Source: Podochytrium sp. JEL0797
Taxonomy: Eukaryota; Chytridiomycota; Chytridiomycetes; Chytridiales; Chytriomycetaceae
Reading direction: 5' to 3'
Length of the DNA stretch: 64,000 bases
NCBI GenBank assembly: GCA_027596195.1
Contig: JADGJG010000011.1
Coordinates: 45,070-109,069, forward strand
Both the position numbers and the translations under genes were made by a program. The notes below the pieces were generated by a model that saw only the letters and a program-made list of their open reading frames with translations, searched no databases and was not told where the DNA came from. Each line of letters begins with the position of its first letter. The stretch's first letter is position 1. Of this stretch, positions 21,509 to 34,096 are shown piece by piece.

Positions 21509-23854
21509 CCCCGCATCAAAGACTGTCCCGCCCCAGTTTGCGTTTGCCCAGAGACCCGCTGCAAAAAAGACTCTGCCGCAATTCGTCACAAACCAGTCAA
21601 AGAAAACCGTCCCTCTGCCATTCCAACAACAGCAACAACAACTACAACTACAACAGCAACAACAACAACTACAACAGCAGCAGCTACAACAAGATTCGTC
21701 CGCGGCAAAGCGCAAACTGCCCGACACCCCAAACGATCCATCTGAAGACAACACACTCGTCTACAGAAAGACAGACGATGGCCACGTCAAAATTCACGTC
21801 TCAAACACGGGCAAGATGAAGGTCAAAATCAACCCGGATTCAAACTCAACAGACTCGTTCCCACCTTCCTCAACCGCCTCCCCATCCCCAAGCCTCTTCC
21901 AACGACCCAAACCTCTGACCCCTCTCCCCCTCCCCCCGACCGCCTCAAAAGCACCCTCCTCCACCTCCCCCACACTCCCCCTCCCAGCACCACCCCCCAA
22001 ACCCGCGCCCCCAACCGTCGTGAAATCCAAAAACCCATCCACCGCCTTCGAAAAAACCATCCCAACCTCCACCTCGCGTCAACGCCAACGCCAACGCAAA
22101 CCCAACCCCGCGAATGCACGAGGCGGTGCCGGTGCAGGCGCAGATGACGATGAACCCCACGCGCCGACGGAAGCTGAACTCGCGATCCTTCGAGGAGACT
22201 ACAGTCTCGCCAAACAACCCGCGAACCAAATCCCCGTTTCGCAGTTCCACGCGTTTCTTGATGCACAGTATTTCCGACCCCTCGGAGACGACGATTTGGC
22301 GTTTTTGGAAGAAGGACTCGTGGACGATGAAATACCACCTCCCTCGGATTCGAAAACCACAACCACCACACCTCCCGCGGAAGATCCCATCCTCACCCAA
22401 CAAAACATTCATACCCTCGCCCCCTACCTCGTCCCCCGCCTCGGCCGGCCCTACCTCGACCAATGGGCCGAAGAAGAATCCAACCTCCCACCCCCACACG
22501 TTTCCCACGCCGCCGCAGCAGCACACCATCACGCAATGTACCCTCCGAGTTCCGAACTCGCCGCACTCCTCGGCACACCGCCGCACCCCCCGGCCCCGCC
22601 CGCGCATCAGCATCAAGGACAAGGGCCGCGGGATGGGAGTAGTCGTGAGTACGAGGAACTCGAAGGGACCGTGTATGGTGGAGATGTGTATGTGGGGAGT
22701 CTTGCGGAACGGCTTGTGGCTGCGTTGTTGGAGGAAGGGGTTGCTGTTGATTTGAGGGATGTGGGGCGGTTTGGGGAGGAGGAGGTGGAGGCTGGACGCG
22801 AGGCGGGTGTTGGGGAGGAGGATGTGGTTCCGAATGGGAGTAGTGGGGCTGCGACGCCCATGATGTTGAGGCAGGGGCAGGGGCAAATGCAACAGGGGGG
22901 GATGATGACGGGATCGTTTATGCAGTGTCGGACGACGGCGGATGTGATGGGGTTGGAGGAACGTGTGAGGAGTGAGTTGAAGTGGTTGGGGTTGTTAGAG
23001 GAGGAGGAGGAGGAGGGGGAGGAAAAGAAGGACGTGAGTTTTTTTTCCACTTCCAATCCATTGATTTTGGTTATTGACATCTTGGGTTATTGGAACAGCC
23101 GTCAACCGCTCCAGACGCACCACCAGCAGATCCCTCCACCACCACAACCACCACAACCACCACAACCACCCCACCCCTCCACCCCCTCGCCGCACCTCCC
23201 CTCCTCCCACCCCCCACCAAACCAACCGACTCTGACGAAATCTGCACCGAACTACGCACCCTCCAACGCGAACTGCACTCCCAAGTCCTCGAAAACCGCG
23301 CCCGAAAACGCATCCTCCTCGACCGCGCGCGCTATTTCCGCGGATGGGAACAATACAGTGGCGTTCTGGACGCTATTTCGAAACAAATTGAGAGTGATTT
23401 TTTGAAACGTTATGTATGCGCTATTCCCTTACCCCCCCCCCTTCCCCTTTTTTTATCTTTTTTGACTAACCACCCACTTTCTCAGCGCCAAAACACCAAC
23501 AAAAAAAAGAAATCCGGCGGCGGCTCTTCATCCCGTCCCTCCCTCCCCACTACAAACCCCTCCACCCCCTCCGGCACACACACCCCCTCCATAACACCCG
23601 GCAAGTCGCACAACATCCACGACCAGACGCTGGATAACATCAAGAAACGCAAGATGCTGATGGAGAGTATTGGTGCGTTGTTTCCGTATGAGAGGGTGAC
23701 GATTCCGGAGGCGAGTATTTATGCGGGGGTTGTTGTTGCACGGGGAGGGGAGAAGGAGGGTGGGAAGAAGGATGAGGAGGGGGAGGGGAGGGTGAAGGAG
23801 GAGGGGGGGGATGCAATGGAAGGGGTGGAGAAGGGGAGTGGTGTTGGGTTGTAA
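21096..23854 (+). CDS. ADA3: Transcriptional adaptor 3 (SAGA/ADA histone acetyltransferase subunit)
   Basis: Ada3/Ngg1 links Gcn5 and Ada2 into the SAGA and ADA coactivator complexes. Three exons (21096-23033, 23099-23413, 23486-23854) join in phase for about 873 aa. The C-terminal Ada3 domain is clear: DEICTELRTLQRELHSQV, NRARKRILLDRARY, then VLDAISKQIESDFLKRY and a basic KKKK segment. The N-terminal two thirds are low complexity, with polyglutamine tracts encoded largely by CAA repeats (about 21412-21510 and 21628-21690) and a Pro/Thr/Ser-rich stretch. The stop codon overlaps an AATAAA. Composition flips from C-rich (21840-22600) to G-rich (22620-23033) inside exon 1. Confidence 0.88.
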
Positions 23855-23858
23855 TAAA
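23853..23858 (+). terminator. AATAAA polyadenylation signal overlapping the ADA3 stop codon
   Basis: The stop TAA (23852-23854) runs into TAATAAAA, so the hexamer starts at the second base of the stop codon. This implies a very short 3' UTR. Confidence 0.6.
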
Positions 23859-23940
23859 AAGTTGATTTTGGGAAAGAAAAGTAGAGTTTTATGAAAGCGT
23901 TTTTATTTATGGAAAAGAAAATTAAAGGAAAATGGAAGAT

Positions 23941-24815
23941 TCATTTCCTTTCGACGCGTTCAAAATACTTTGGCGCAATGACGCCTTCGATTCCTTCCGA
24001 CAAGATGACGTTGTTGGGTGATCGATGGAACTTGATTCCGTCTGTTTTTTTGTATGGGAGGGGGGGGCGAGATTTCAGTCCGACAGCCAGATGTGCGAAT
24101 GCAAACGATGAGAAAACACGAACCAGCCATCGCCAACGGGACGTTGATGTAAATCATGATTTGACATGTGGTTCTCATTCCGCTATTTTTGAAGGATGTG
24201 TGGTTTGAGTCGCAACCCCCCTCTCTCCCCGAAAACCCAACGGAAACCTGATGACACCCGAATCTCCCGGCTTTCCCGCCGCGAAATGAATGTGATTTCG
24301 ATTCATGGGTTTGAGTCCTTCCGTTCCTGGTGAAAACAGAGGGTAAGTGTTCGCATGATCAGAGAGTTCCGCAAAAAACGCGATTCAGACGTACCGATGG
24401 ATTCCCAAAACCGCAAATACGTTCCGTGAATCACAATCGGAATCTCGGAGGGGTCTTTGATTTCTTCAAGTTCCACTTGAACCTTGGCACAAACGAATCA
24501 GCGAAAACACCAGGGCAAAGGGCTATTCCGCACCTTCAACGAATGACCCTGATTCGCCTTGATCCACCACTCCCCTTCCTCCTCCTTCATCAAAAACCGC
24601 TGCTTCTCACTCTCCGCCACGGCTTGTTGGAAATCCGCCAGCTTCCTCGTCCGGAACTTTTTGTGTTTTGTCAAGTCCGTGAGGGAGACGTATCCGTCCG
24701 GGCGCATGGGGACGCCTTCTTTGGCGGCACCATGGCGGAGAATGTAGGAGAGGGATTTGGAGAATTGGACTTGGGGGCTATCGGCGGGTCGTTCTCGGCG
24801 TGGTGGGCGGTCCAT
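23941..24815 (-). CDS. TPT1: tRNA 2'-phosphotransferase (Tpt1/KptA family)
   Basis: Tpt1 removes the splice-junction 2'-phosphate left after fungal-type tRNA ligation and transfers it to NAD+. Start ATG 24813-24815. The helical N-domain contains FSKSLSYILRHGA and RPDGYVSLTDL. The substrate and NAD segments IKANQGHSLKVE, VIHGTYLRFWESI and RNHIHFAAG follow on later exons, then GMRTTCQIMIYINVPLAMA and VILSEGIEGVIAPKYF. Four introns are needed to join these, all with GT and AG ends. The stop is at 23941-23943. Conserved R, QGHS, HGT and HIHFA positions are all present, so the enzyme looks active. Confidence 0.9.
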
Positions 24816-24904
24816 TTTTTGTATTTTCGATGATTTTTTTGTTTTTGTTGTGGCCGAGTTTGCTTGCGACAGCCAGAACTTTCCCCATCCTCATTCATTT
24901 CTAT

Positions 24905-26194
24905 TCAATTCTTTTCCAACATGCGAAAGATTGAAATCACCTCCTCATAACACACAAACACGATTCCTCCAGAAAACTTGAACGGAGAAAAAAGGTCGTC
25001 AGAAATTTCACAAACTACAAAAAAAAATAACTCACAATCAACCGCCCCAACCGCGGAGTCGCTCCCTTCCAAAACGCAAACACCCCTTCGTCCTTGAAAG
25101 TTTTGACAAGACAGTCCGCCGAATTGGTGTACTTTTGCCTCGCGTCCGTGGCTTGCATCTTGGTCTGCGCGCGGAGGGATCGAAACAAAAACCCAATCAG
25201 GCCCCCACAAATCCCACAAAACGCGACACACAAACAAAAACGCACCTTCAAAACATCCAACGGCATCGTAGAATAAACCGTAATCACCCCCGCAACAGCA
25301 CCCATCCCAAAAGTCGAATACCACGGAATCGCTTTGCCCTTGTACCGAGGCGTCACTTTTTCCCTCATCATTCCGTACGCTGACAACCGCACTGCCGAGT
25401 TGGCACCCTGTCGCGCCACGACGGTGGTTACTCCTTGGTAGAGCCCTTTGAACCCTTGTTCGGCGAAAATGATTTTGGTGCCGTGGATGAGTCCTTTGAA
25501 GCGCGGGGTGGCAGAGTTTTGGTCTTGGATGAGTTTGGTTCTGTTTTGCGGGTAAAATAGGTGGGGAAAGGGGGGATTGTCAGCGTAGTGTTCCGCGCGC
25601 TTTAAAAACGCGTCTTTGGATGCCCCCCCCTTACTTGATCGTCTCTGTCGGTGTCACCGCAATCAACGCCTCCATCACTCCAGCACCCAACCCCGCAATC
25701 ATCATCCTCCCACCACTCACTTTGCCGTCCGCGTCTGCGAGTTTGGCCTTGATTTGGTCAAACACGAGGAACCGCACGCCGGCTTTCGAGGCGGTCCCGA
25801 GGACGAGGGCTGAGAGGCCGCGGTAGAGGCCGAGGATTCCGTGCGTTTTGACGGTTTGTTTGACAACGTCGATGGGGCCCGTGAAGTGCTGTGTGGGAAT
25901 GAGGATGTTAATTTTAGGGGGCGGCTTGTGCCATCCCTCGCAACGACAAATACATGCCTTCTTGGAGGACCCAGCAGCCAACTGGTCCTTGGACAGTTTT
26001 CCCTGCAGTTGCAGCTGCGTTTTGACAAATTCCGTTGGGTATGTGATGGTTGCTTCGATGGCGCCGGCAATGACTCCGGCCGTGATGGACTGGAACGCCG
26101 TGGGTTTCTGTCGTGTTGTGGGTGTGAGTTGGGCGGAGGCAGTCGATAGGGGATTGTTACGCACCTTCTGGGGCTTCTGCTCGGCGGTGGTCAT
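24905..26194 (-). CDS. CTP1: Mitochondrial tricarboxylate (citrate) carrier, SLC25 family
   Basis: An inner-membrane exchanger with the three-fold mitochondrial carrier repeat. The signature P-x-D/E-x-x-K/R occurs three times: PTEFVKTQLQLQG, PTETIKTKLIQDQ and PLDVLKTKMQATD. The second repeat has DVVKQTVKTHGILGLYRG and the third repeat holds DCLVKTFKDEGVFAFWKG. The wording of these segments matches citrate carriers (CTP1/SLC25A1), which export citrate for acetyl-CoA supply. The start is taken at ATG 26192-26194 (MTTAEQKPQKV), giving a ~40-residue N-terminal extension before the first helix. Four or five short introns. Closely spaced with TPT1 and threonine synthase on the same strand. Confidence 0.88.
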
Positions 26195-26386
26195 TTCCAG
26201 AGATACCAGTGAGATAACGATTTTCGGAAGATCTCCAAGCGCGGTGATTGCCCGTGCGTGTTCGAACACAAAAACACCGTTAAAATCACATTCGTGAAAC
26301 CGAATAACAAGTTTATTCCAACCGCATCGCGAAAAAGAGAACGCCAACACCCAAATCTCCAAAAAACAAATCTCCCACAATCTCAA

Positions 26387-28146
26387 TCAAGCCTTGGCAA
26401 GCGTGCACTCCACCACATATCTCACATCCCTCGCCGCCTTATCCCGATCATTCCCCACCATATTCACCGTCACCATCCGCTTGGGCAACCCCGCCTGCAA
26501 CACCAACGGCGCAGGCGCAAAGTCCTCATACTTCAACCCACTCGGAATCGCCTCCAACACCGCCTCCGGGAACTTGCCCGGCGACGCTGTCGCCAACACA
26601 ACATTCACCACATTCTGCACATCAAACCCACGTCCCGCCAAAGTCACCACCTCCCTCTCCGCCGAAACAACCCCGACCGCCGTGTGCGGATCCAACACGT
26701 ACCCCGTGTCGGCACGCCATCTCCGGATACACTGCAACGTGTCGTCATTGCTGACAGTCTGCGACCGGAACGTTTCCCTCGCGAGCTTCCACACGCCTTC
26801 AGGGACTTGGAACCTCCCCACCGTTTTGAGATCCTGCATCCACCCCAAGATGGCCTCGGACGCGCGCGCGCCGTCGTGCTCGAAATGGGTGTACGCGAAG
26901 TGCCACAACACGCGTTCAAAGTTGGAACTCACGAGAATGTCCATGGCCGGACTGTGGGTCACCTGAACGGCATCCCCCGCGTTCGAGGTAAGGGACGCGG
27001 GTTTCTCGTAAATCCCCGTTTCGAGGAACCGGTGCAAAATGTCGTTGGCGTTGGTCGCAATGATGAGGTCACCCAGCGGGAGACCCATGCGTTTGGCGTA
27101 GTAAGCCGCGAGGATGTCGCCAAAGTTTCCCGTGGGGACCGAGTAGTTCACACGCGGGAGTTTGGACACGTCCGTTTCGGACTCGAGGCCGCGTTCCTTC
27201 ATGATGGCGAGGTACGACACAAAGTAGTACACTGTCTGGGCGAGGATGCGGGCCCAGTTGATGGAGTTGACAGCGGCAAGGGAGTATTCGGCTTTGAAGG
27301 CCGGGTTCGACATGAGGACCTTGACAATCTCTTGGCAATCGTCAAAGGTGGCGCCGTCGACGGCAATGTTGTGAACGTTGGGGTCGAGGATGGAGGTCAT
27401 TTGCTGCTCTTGGACGGGTGAGATGCGGCCCTTGGGGTGCAGCATGAAGACGTCGACGTTGGGTTTCCCGCGCAGGCCGTAGATGGCGGCACCGCCCGTG
27501 TCGCCGGAGGTTGCTCCGAGGACGGCGATGCGGTCGACTTTGGTCGTTTCGGGGTTGCTGTTGGCGCGCTTGAGGAAGTAGTCGAAGAGGTTGCCGAGCG
27601 ACTGCAGCGCAACGTCTTTGAACGCAAAGGTGGGGCCGTGCCAGAGCTCGAGGATGCGGACTGTTAATAAGAATGGGTGAGTAGGTTGGATCAAACTGTC
27701 GGGTGAACACGAAAGTGATAACGACTGATAAGGCGTCGAATGTCACCCGCTCATGATCAGATACGTACTGTTACCAGGCTCGGAAGAACCCGGGTTCACG
27801 ACGGGCGTAACTTGCTCGCAGTCAAAGGAGGCATAGCTCTTGACGAGGATTTCCTTCAAGTCGTGGTCCGCAATCTCGGCCGCAGGCACGAATGCGCGGA
27901 AGACTTTGAAGGCCACGTCCGAGTATTTGAGGTTGGCCCACTCGTTTGCGTTGGCGGCATAGTCAAAGAGGCTGTTGGGGCTTCTGTGAGCAGCTGGCAA
28001 CGAAGCAAGCCACGAACTCACTGGGGCACATCAACTGGCACAAACAATCCTCCGTCCACAGAGAGACCCGTGCGAACTGCGTTCTCAAAGCCAACTGCCT
28101 CGGCCTCCGCGGAAGCCGACGTGTTGCGCGTGCTGCGATATGCCAT
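26387..28146 (-). CDS. THR4: Threonine synthase
   Basis: A PLP enzyme converting O-phosphohomoserine to threonine. Exon 1 starts at ATG 28144-28146 (MAYRSTRNTSASAEAEAVGF) and ends VPVDVP; exon 2 continues with SPNSLFDYAANANEWANL; the large last exon runs 27694-26387. The PLP lysine is in HGPTFAFKDVALQSLG. The phosphate/PLP-binding stretch VLGATSGDTGGAAIYGLRG and SVPTGNFGDILAAYYAKRMG are typical. Length of about 520 residues fits fungal Thr4. A large open frame on the opposite strand (26258-27421) is a shadow of this gene. Divergent from ornithine carbamoyltransferase across about 860 bp. Confidence 0.94.
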
Positions 28147-29008
28147 TTGGAAGAAGATTTTTTGGGGCATGCGTTTTGAGCATGATCGCGATCATCAGAC
28201 AACTGGATTTGTTGTGGTTCCCACTCCTGCAATTGCGCATGAATGTGGTGGCCGTTGCGGCGCCGGTCGGGTACGATTTTGGGGCTTCGATGGATGAGGG
28301 TGAAAACTGAAAATGGCTACGGTGCACCCAACCCGATTCGATGGAGACTAGGATGGGAAGGAAGAAAATGACGGGTGAAAGAGGTGGATAATGTTTATTC
28401 GCTCTATTGGCGAAAAACACCGAAATAAGAAAAAAGGGGGAAGCTGCAAGCCAAGAAGAAGAATCAACGAAGAAGACCAAAGAAAGGAAAGAGAAGAAGC
28501 GCATTCCCTATCACACGACACGCTGACTGACGCATGTGATTCGACGCATTCGCCGATAAGATATTCAGCCACCCAGCAGCGCATAAAAACGTGACATCAT
28601 TTTTCCGAATCGAAAAACATCTCAAAAAACTCTTTGAAGCACTTCGCACCGTCGTCGTTCTTCCTCCCACGCAGCAGCAGCCACAGACACCGATCTTCTG
28701 GCTCCTTAGCTACTTTATGTATACGCACGCACACGAGAAAGTCTCAGCCGATTGTGAGTACACTCTTATCTGGGTCAACCCTTTGTGGCGATAACAGACT
28801 AATCCCCCCCCTCTCTAGACATCTCTGACCAGGTCTTCAAGTCCTCTGCTCTCTAAACGCATAACAAGCGCAACTATTACTATCTTCGCTCTCTTCCAGC
28901 CAGCCGCCCGCCTCTTCGCGTAAGCATCACTCTTTCGTTTTTGCACACGCCCCCAAAAATTCATTCCCAAATGACAAATCAACTGACTTGATTCGACTCA
29001 TCAGCAAA
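28147..29008. other. Divergent intergenic region (THR4 / ornithine carbamoyltransferase)
   Basis: Two amino-acid biosynthesis genes are transcribed away from this 860-bp stretch, so it should hold both promoters. Short purine-rich open frames on the plus strand (28391-28800) have no motif. I did not find an unambiguous Gcn4-type TGACTCA. The sequence TTGATTCGACTCATCAGC just before the OTC start contains GACTCATC, a near match. Confidence 0.5.
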
Positions 29009-30154
29009 ATGCCTCCCTCCGCTACGTCCTACTCTCCCGTTAATGCCCACTTCTCCACCACGCCATTCCTCAAGTCTCAACCCGCCGCCAAACCAACCAC
29101 CACTGCCTCCACCAGCCTCCTCCAAAACCAAAAACACTTCCTCACCCTCCGCCAACTCACCCCCACTGGCATCCTCACGCTCGTGCACCGCTCCCTCGTG
29201 TTTAAGTACACCAAATCGCAACCTCTTCCACCCACCACGGCCTCCCTTCTCAAGGGCAAGACCCTCGCTCTTTTATTCACCAAAAAGTCGACGCGTACGC
29301 GTATCTCTTCGGAAGCTGCGTGGGCTGCGATGGGTGGACACCCAATGTTCCTCGGGTCCAACGACATCCAACTCGGTGACCCAGCCAAGGGTGGCGAGAG
29401 CTGGAGAGACACTGCACAAGTCGTCGGGAGCATGGTGGACGCCGTGTTTGCCCGTCTCGGCGAGCATGAGGAGATCGAGGAACTGGCCAAGTACAGCCGC
29501 GCACCCGTCATCAACGCGCTCACGGCCAAGTACCACCCGATGCAAGGGCTCGCGGACATTATGACCATCTACGAGGCATTTTTGACCAAGGACCAGATTC
29601 TGGAGGTGGTGCAGAACCCGGAGGCAGGGCTCCCACTTTTGCAAGGCGTGAATGTCGCGTGGGTTGGAGACGCCAACAACATTATCAACTCGTTGTTGGT
29701 GTCTCTCCCGCGGTTGGGCATGAACGTGGCGGTGGCGACTCCGGCGGGGTACGACATTGACGAGGACATTCAAGAGTATGTGGAGGCTGAGGCGGCTGTG
29801 GCGGCTGCGGAAGGGCGTGCGTACGGCACTGTTACGTACACGTGCGACCCGCAGGTGGCTGTCAAGAACTGCAACATTATCGTGACGGACACGTGGGTTT
29901 CGATGGGACAGGAGGCGGACAAGCAGGCCAAGCTGCTGGCGTTTGAAGGGTTCCAAGTGACGGAGGCGATGGCGAAGCAAGGTGGGGCGCAGGCCAACTG
30001 GAAGTTTATGCATTGTTTGCCGAGAAAGATGGAGGAGGTGGATGATGAGGTGTTTTACAATGAGGAGCGGTCGTTGGTGTTTGGGGAGGCGGAGAACCGC
30101 AAGTGGACGGCTATGGCGGTGTTTGAGGAGGTTGTTGGCAAGGCGCAGTGTTGA
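29009..30154 (+). CDS. ARG3: Ornithine carbamoyltransferase
   Basis: Makes citrulline from ornithine and carbamoyl phosphate for arginine synthesis. Single exon, 381 codons from ATG 29009. The carbamoyl-phosphate loop KKSTRTRIS, the HPMQGLAD motif, the ornithine-side VSMGQEAD and the catalytic HCLPRK are all present. The first ~35 residues are rich in S, T, A and P with few acids (PPSATSYSPVNAHFSTTPFL), in keeping with a mitochondrial targeting peptide. The coding strand is strongly C-rich at the start (29040-29200) and G-rich at the end (30000-30150). Confidence 0.95.
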   Translation: MPPSATSYSPVNAHFSTTPFLKSQPAAKPTTTASTSLLQNQKHFLTLRQLTPTGILTLVHRSLVFKYTKSQPLPPTTASLLKGKTLALLFTKKSTRTRISSEAAWAAMGGHPMFLGSNDIQLGDPAKGGESWRDTAQVVGSMVDAVFARLGEHEEIEELAKYSRAPVINALTAKYHPMQGLADIMTIYEAFLTKDQILEVVQNPEAGLPLLQGVNVAWVGDANNIINSLLVSLPRLGMNVAVATPAGYDIDEDIQEYVEAEAAVAAAEGRAYGTVTYTCDPQVAVKNCNIIVTDTWVSMGQEADKQAKLLAFEGFQVTEAMAKQGGAQANWKFMHCLPRKMEEVDDEVFYNEERSLVFGEAENRKWTAMAVFEEVVGKAQC

Positions 30155-30867
30155 TTTTTATTTTATTTTTCTTTCCTTTTTTTGTTTGTTGTGTTTTGTT
30201 TTTGTAAGAATATTTTCTTTGATTTCTCGTATTTTTTGAGGAGAGATGGTGGCCTCGTGAAGGGAAGTGAATGGGGGATCCCTCAAACGCCCGCGCATTT
30301 GTACGCTCAGTCTCGCTCCCTCTCCTCGAGGCGACGGACAGGATAACCAATCAGACGCGCCCCTTTGTGAGGTCTGCTCCATGAGCGTGGAAGAAATTCC
30401 CAGAAATTCCCTTACTCGGAGATCTTGCACTGTGGCGATATTTATATGGGTGGAAAAGTGTGCTGGCGAGATTGCCCCCAGCGGTGCTTGTCGCCGTTGC
30501 TCCGTTGATCCGAAACTGTTGCACACCATATTGCTGTCAACCCCAAGTTGGCTTATTGTGGCAACTTGGGCCTGGTTTATTTTTGAAACACTTTTTCCCT
30601 TTTATCGAGTAACGGAAATCGAGAGCCTCTTTTTTTTGCAACCCAACTGATGAAAAAAATAAACTCGAAGTTTGAAAACTTTGTCTGCCCTGTCCCCTTT
30701 CCTCAGAAATCCGTCACGCTCCCGTTCTGCCCTTTCTTTACGCGTCTGTTCAATCTCAACATCCCGCACCCCATCTCCTCCCCATCCTTTCCATCCATAC
30801 TACGCGTTTTGTTGGCAAAAATAAAGAACCGTGAAGGTGTTGCCTGCGGAACGGAACAGAAAAAAAT
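30155..30867. other. Intergenic region, OTC to TEL2
   Basis: No coding frame is convincing. The first part is T-rich (3' flank of OTC). A perfect 9-bp inverted repeat cccaagttg...caacttggg lies at 30542-30550 and 30562-30570 with an 11-nt loop and could form a hairpin in RNA or bind a dimeric factor. Confidence 0.5.
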
Positions 30868-33845
30868 ATGGCTGAAGCGCAGTTTAACGCGGCCATCGCG
30901 GCGCTCACCAAGGCCACTTCTGCCACTGCGTCAATATCTGCGACTGAATCGAATCCTGTTTCTGTTCACGAGGCAATCTCCGTCGCTGCGTCGAGTCTCT
31001 CCGTCGCCGGAGATGTCGGGGCTTGGCAGCCATCGCCGCGCCAACTGGACCGCCTTCTTTTCGCACTCCTCGCCCTGATTAAAGACACTGCCGTCTGGAG
31101 CAATCTCCCCCAATCTGACACGGATGCCGCAAGGGATATTGTGGTCCTGAACCACGTCCAGTCGGGCAAACTGCGGCTTCAATCCTTCCACGCACTGTGT
31201 TCGCAGCTTCGACCAGGCGCGGATCATACCTTTCTCAAAGAGGTTCGCTCTTATCTGACATCTGTTGCCATTGACTCAACCTGCGCATTCGGTTCGGCAG
31301 GTTTTGGAACTCCTCAAAACACTCCTCACGTCCCAACCAATCCTTTCTTTCACGGATGGAGTGATTGAAGATCGCATTCAGTGGAATCAGTTCGTGAGCA
31401 TTGTGTCGGTCCTTCCTGACAAGATTGCGAATGCGTTCAAAACGGTTTCGTTTGACCCGTTCTATGAAGCACCGTGAGTTTTCTCGCGTGATTGAACGTA
31501 AGCCGTGTGTGATTCTTACGATCACGTCATCCTCAGATCGCTTTCGAAGTTCATCATGAGCGATATTGGCAAGCAGTGTGTGGGAGCCTTGCATTTGACC
31601 AACGAGCTTGAAACCTCCGCCGCGCTGCTCTTGACGAAACTTTGCCGATTGAACCACTACAAGCAGTTTTCGAGCGTATTGGTGGATTGCTATTTGAAGA
31701 ATTCAGACGCTCGGTACGGAAACGTTGTCTTGAAAATGGACCTCGATCAACTTCAGAAACTCGCCGTTTGCCTCGTCCAAGATTTGGCGGCGCGCAAGTG
31801 CTCGCGTAAGTGCGACTTACACCCAATTCGTCTGATTTCCAACAGGTTAAACGTCTCAATTTCACAGCATCGAAATCCGCTCAAGTTCTGTCGAGAATAT
31901 TCCCTCAAGACAAAATCTCCAACAACACGTCTCTCGAATCACTCTTTCGCGACTACTCCAAACTCATCAAATCTACTCATGCCGAAATTCGAATCTTGTT
32001 TGATTTCTATGACGCGTTCCCAACGCCGTTTGGCCTTTCTGCTGCATCCGTCGTGACGGAACTCGTATTCCTGTGGGCATCCCCTTCCTTCGTTGAAAAA
32101 TCACTAGAACCAGACAACTACAACCTCACCTGCGCTATCTTAATCGGCCTCAGTTATGTCGATTTGAAACCCGTCACAACAACGGGTTTGGGGTCCCTGG
32201 AGCAAAAACTCGATTTGGCTTTCACGAAGGGGATGCATGGGTACCTTTCTACTACTTCTGCTCTGAAACGATCGCGTGGCATGGTGAGAGTTGGTTCGAT
32301 TTTGTTGATTCGAGGGACTGAATTTCACGTTTTCGCCAGTTGTTGGGTGAATGTGTGATGGGGCGTCTGAGGCCCGGAATCCCGCTCTCTTTTGAACTGC
32401 CTGAATCGGATGAAGTCGCGTTCTTGCGTTCTCTGATGGTGAAACCTCGTGAAGATTCGTTCGAGACGTTTCGGGAAGTCGACGTCGTCGAGGCTGTTCG
32501 GACGCTGGATATTAAAGTCTCCGCGAGTGCGAAACCAGTATCTATGTCGGCATTGAAAGTAAAGGAGCTGGATCCGGACGAGTTGACTGATGGTAACGAA
32601 TTTCGGTTGTTGCATGCGCGTTGTTTTTTCTAACTCCTGCGTTCAGATATGGTCTCCGAAGACTCGGAGGAAAGCGACAGTGATTCGGAAGAAGATTTGG
32701 AGCCATTGCCACAACCTTCGACGCGTGTGAATTCAAAGAAGCCTGTGTATGTGTTGTTTGTTGAGCGTTTGTTTTTTTCGCATCAGTCTCACCTTTTTTG
32801 TATAGTTATTTGCGAGATTGCCTCGCCAACCTGCGAATCGAAGACCCCGAGGTCCAAGAGACGGCACTCCAAACCCTCCCGAATTTGATCACACAAGCCG
32901 ATGCAACTGACCTCATTGATGTCTTCCCAGAACTTTGCCAAAAGCTCCTGACCATCCAAAACTCTTATGACTGGGAAGATTTTGACCTATTCTTGCAAGA
33001 ATCTGTGGTTTGTTTGGGCGTGCGGCTTCCAAAAATGACGGCAAAAGTGCTGAACGAGAGCTTGGTTGGCGACGAGCGGGCTTTGATGGGAAGGATGGCC
33101 GTGCTGCGATACATCTGCTTCATTGTGACGGTGGGAACAAAGAGGGGGGTTCTGGTACGTCTTTATTTCCGTTGGTTGCGATTTTGGCTCGGGAAAGTAA
33201 ACCGCCGGTTGTTTCTTCAAAACAGATTCACGAAAATACATCGGACCTCGTCCGAAAATCCAGCGAGTCCAGTGCATTCATCAACAGTCTTCCAGAGTTT
33301 TTCTTTCCCCTGATTGACAATTTTCGGTTCATGTGAGTTCTTTTTTTTTGGTCGCGTGGTTTCGGCCAGAAGCTGCCAGAAGTTCTGACGATCCCCCCAT
33401 GCGCCCCTTGCAGATACTCTCTGTACTTGGACTCAAACAAAATGTCACACAATGCTCTGTTTGACTCGTATCTGAAGGCTCTTTCGTTGATTCTCAAATG
33501 TTCAGGTTCGCTCCCATGCTTTCTCTCGCGTTGTTCATTCTTCCCTAATCCCTTTCCCAACCAGAAAACTCAATCCACAGTCTCCGCATGTCCCGAGACC
33601 TCTTTGAACTCCTCCCCAACGTTGACTACTCGCGTCAAGATTCCCATTCGCGCGATTCGGTTCTATTGGCGTTCAATATTGTTCTGAATGTGGTCCCTCC
33701 GGGTCTGTTTGCGGATGAGATGGGTGGGAGGGATGTAGTGGATCGCATTTTGAGATTTTTGGGTAGAGCGAGAGAGGTGGAGAACGATCCGGAAAGAGTG
33801 ATGAAGGTGGATTCCATTGAGGGGAGAATTTTGGCGATTTCATGA
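30868..33845 (+). CDS. TEL2: Telomere length regulation protein Tel2 (TTT complex)
   Basis: Tel2/TELO2 is the Hsp90-linked assembly factor for PIKK kinases (TOR, ATM, ATR), acting with Tti1 and Tti2. The protein is alpha-helical throughout. The most diagnostic part is TSALKRSRGMLLGECVMG followed by PESDEVAFLRSLM, the acidic linker SEDSEESDSDSEEDLEPL and the C-terminal domain start PVYLRDCLANLRIEDPEV. Start ATG 30868; the first intron (about 31241-31300) restores FLKE-VLELLKTLL. Seven or more short introns occur. The stop is at 33843-33845. The TTI1-like gene lies 24 kb downstream. Confidence 0.82.
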
Positions 33846-34096
33846 TGAGGGACAACTAATATGAGGAGGGAAGGAAAAGTAAAACATCTGACGCGTAAAA
33901 AGTAAAGAAGAAGCAAGGGACTGTAAGTGGTAGGGCTTTTTGTGACCGATTCGAAAGCGGCCCGAAACTTTTGTCGCAGCATGATTTTTGTGCGGTTCGA
34001 AATAAGTGGAAGACTTTGATAGATAGCCCCACGTATTGTGCTAACAGGGATTGAACGCGAGAAATTAATTAGGTATAGACTATATATTATTTTGAT

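Noticed and set aside
21829..22892. Minus-strand frames of 180-315 codons
   Set aside because: They mirror the C-rich and G-rich halves of ADA3 exon 1 and consist of Trp/Arg/Gly-rich low-complexity sequence.
26258..27421. Long plus-strand open frame of 387 codons
   Set aside because: It lies antisense to the threonine synthase exon, has a low-complexity Arg/His-rich composition and no motif. Strand-skewed codon use in this genome keeps antisense frames open.
29273..30013. Minus-strand frame of 246 codons
   Set aside because: Complete overlap with the well-supported ornithine carbamoyltransferase gene; no motif.
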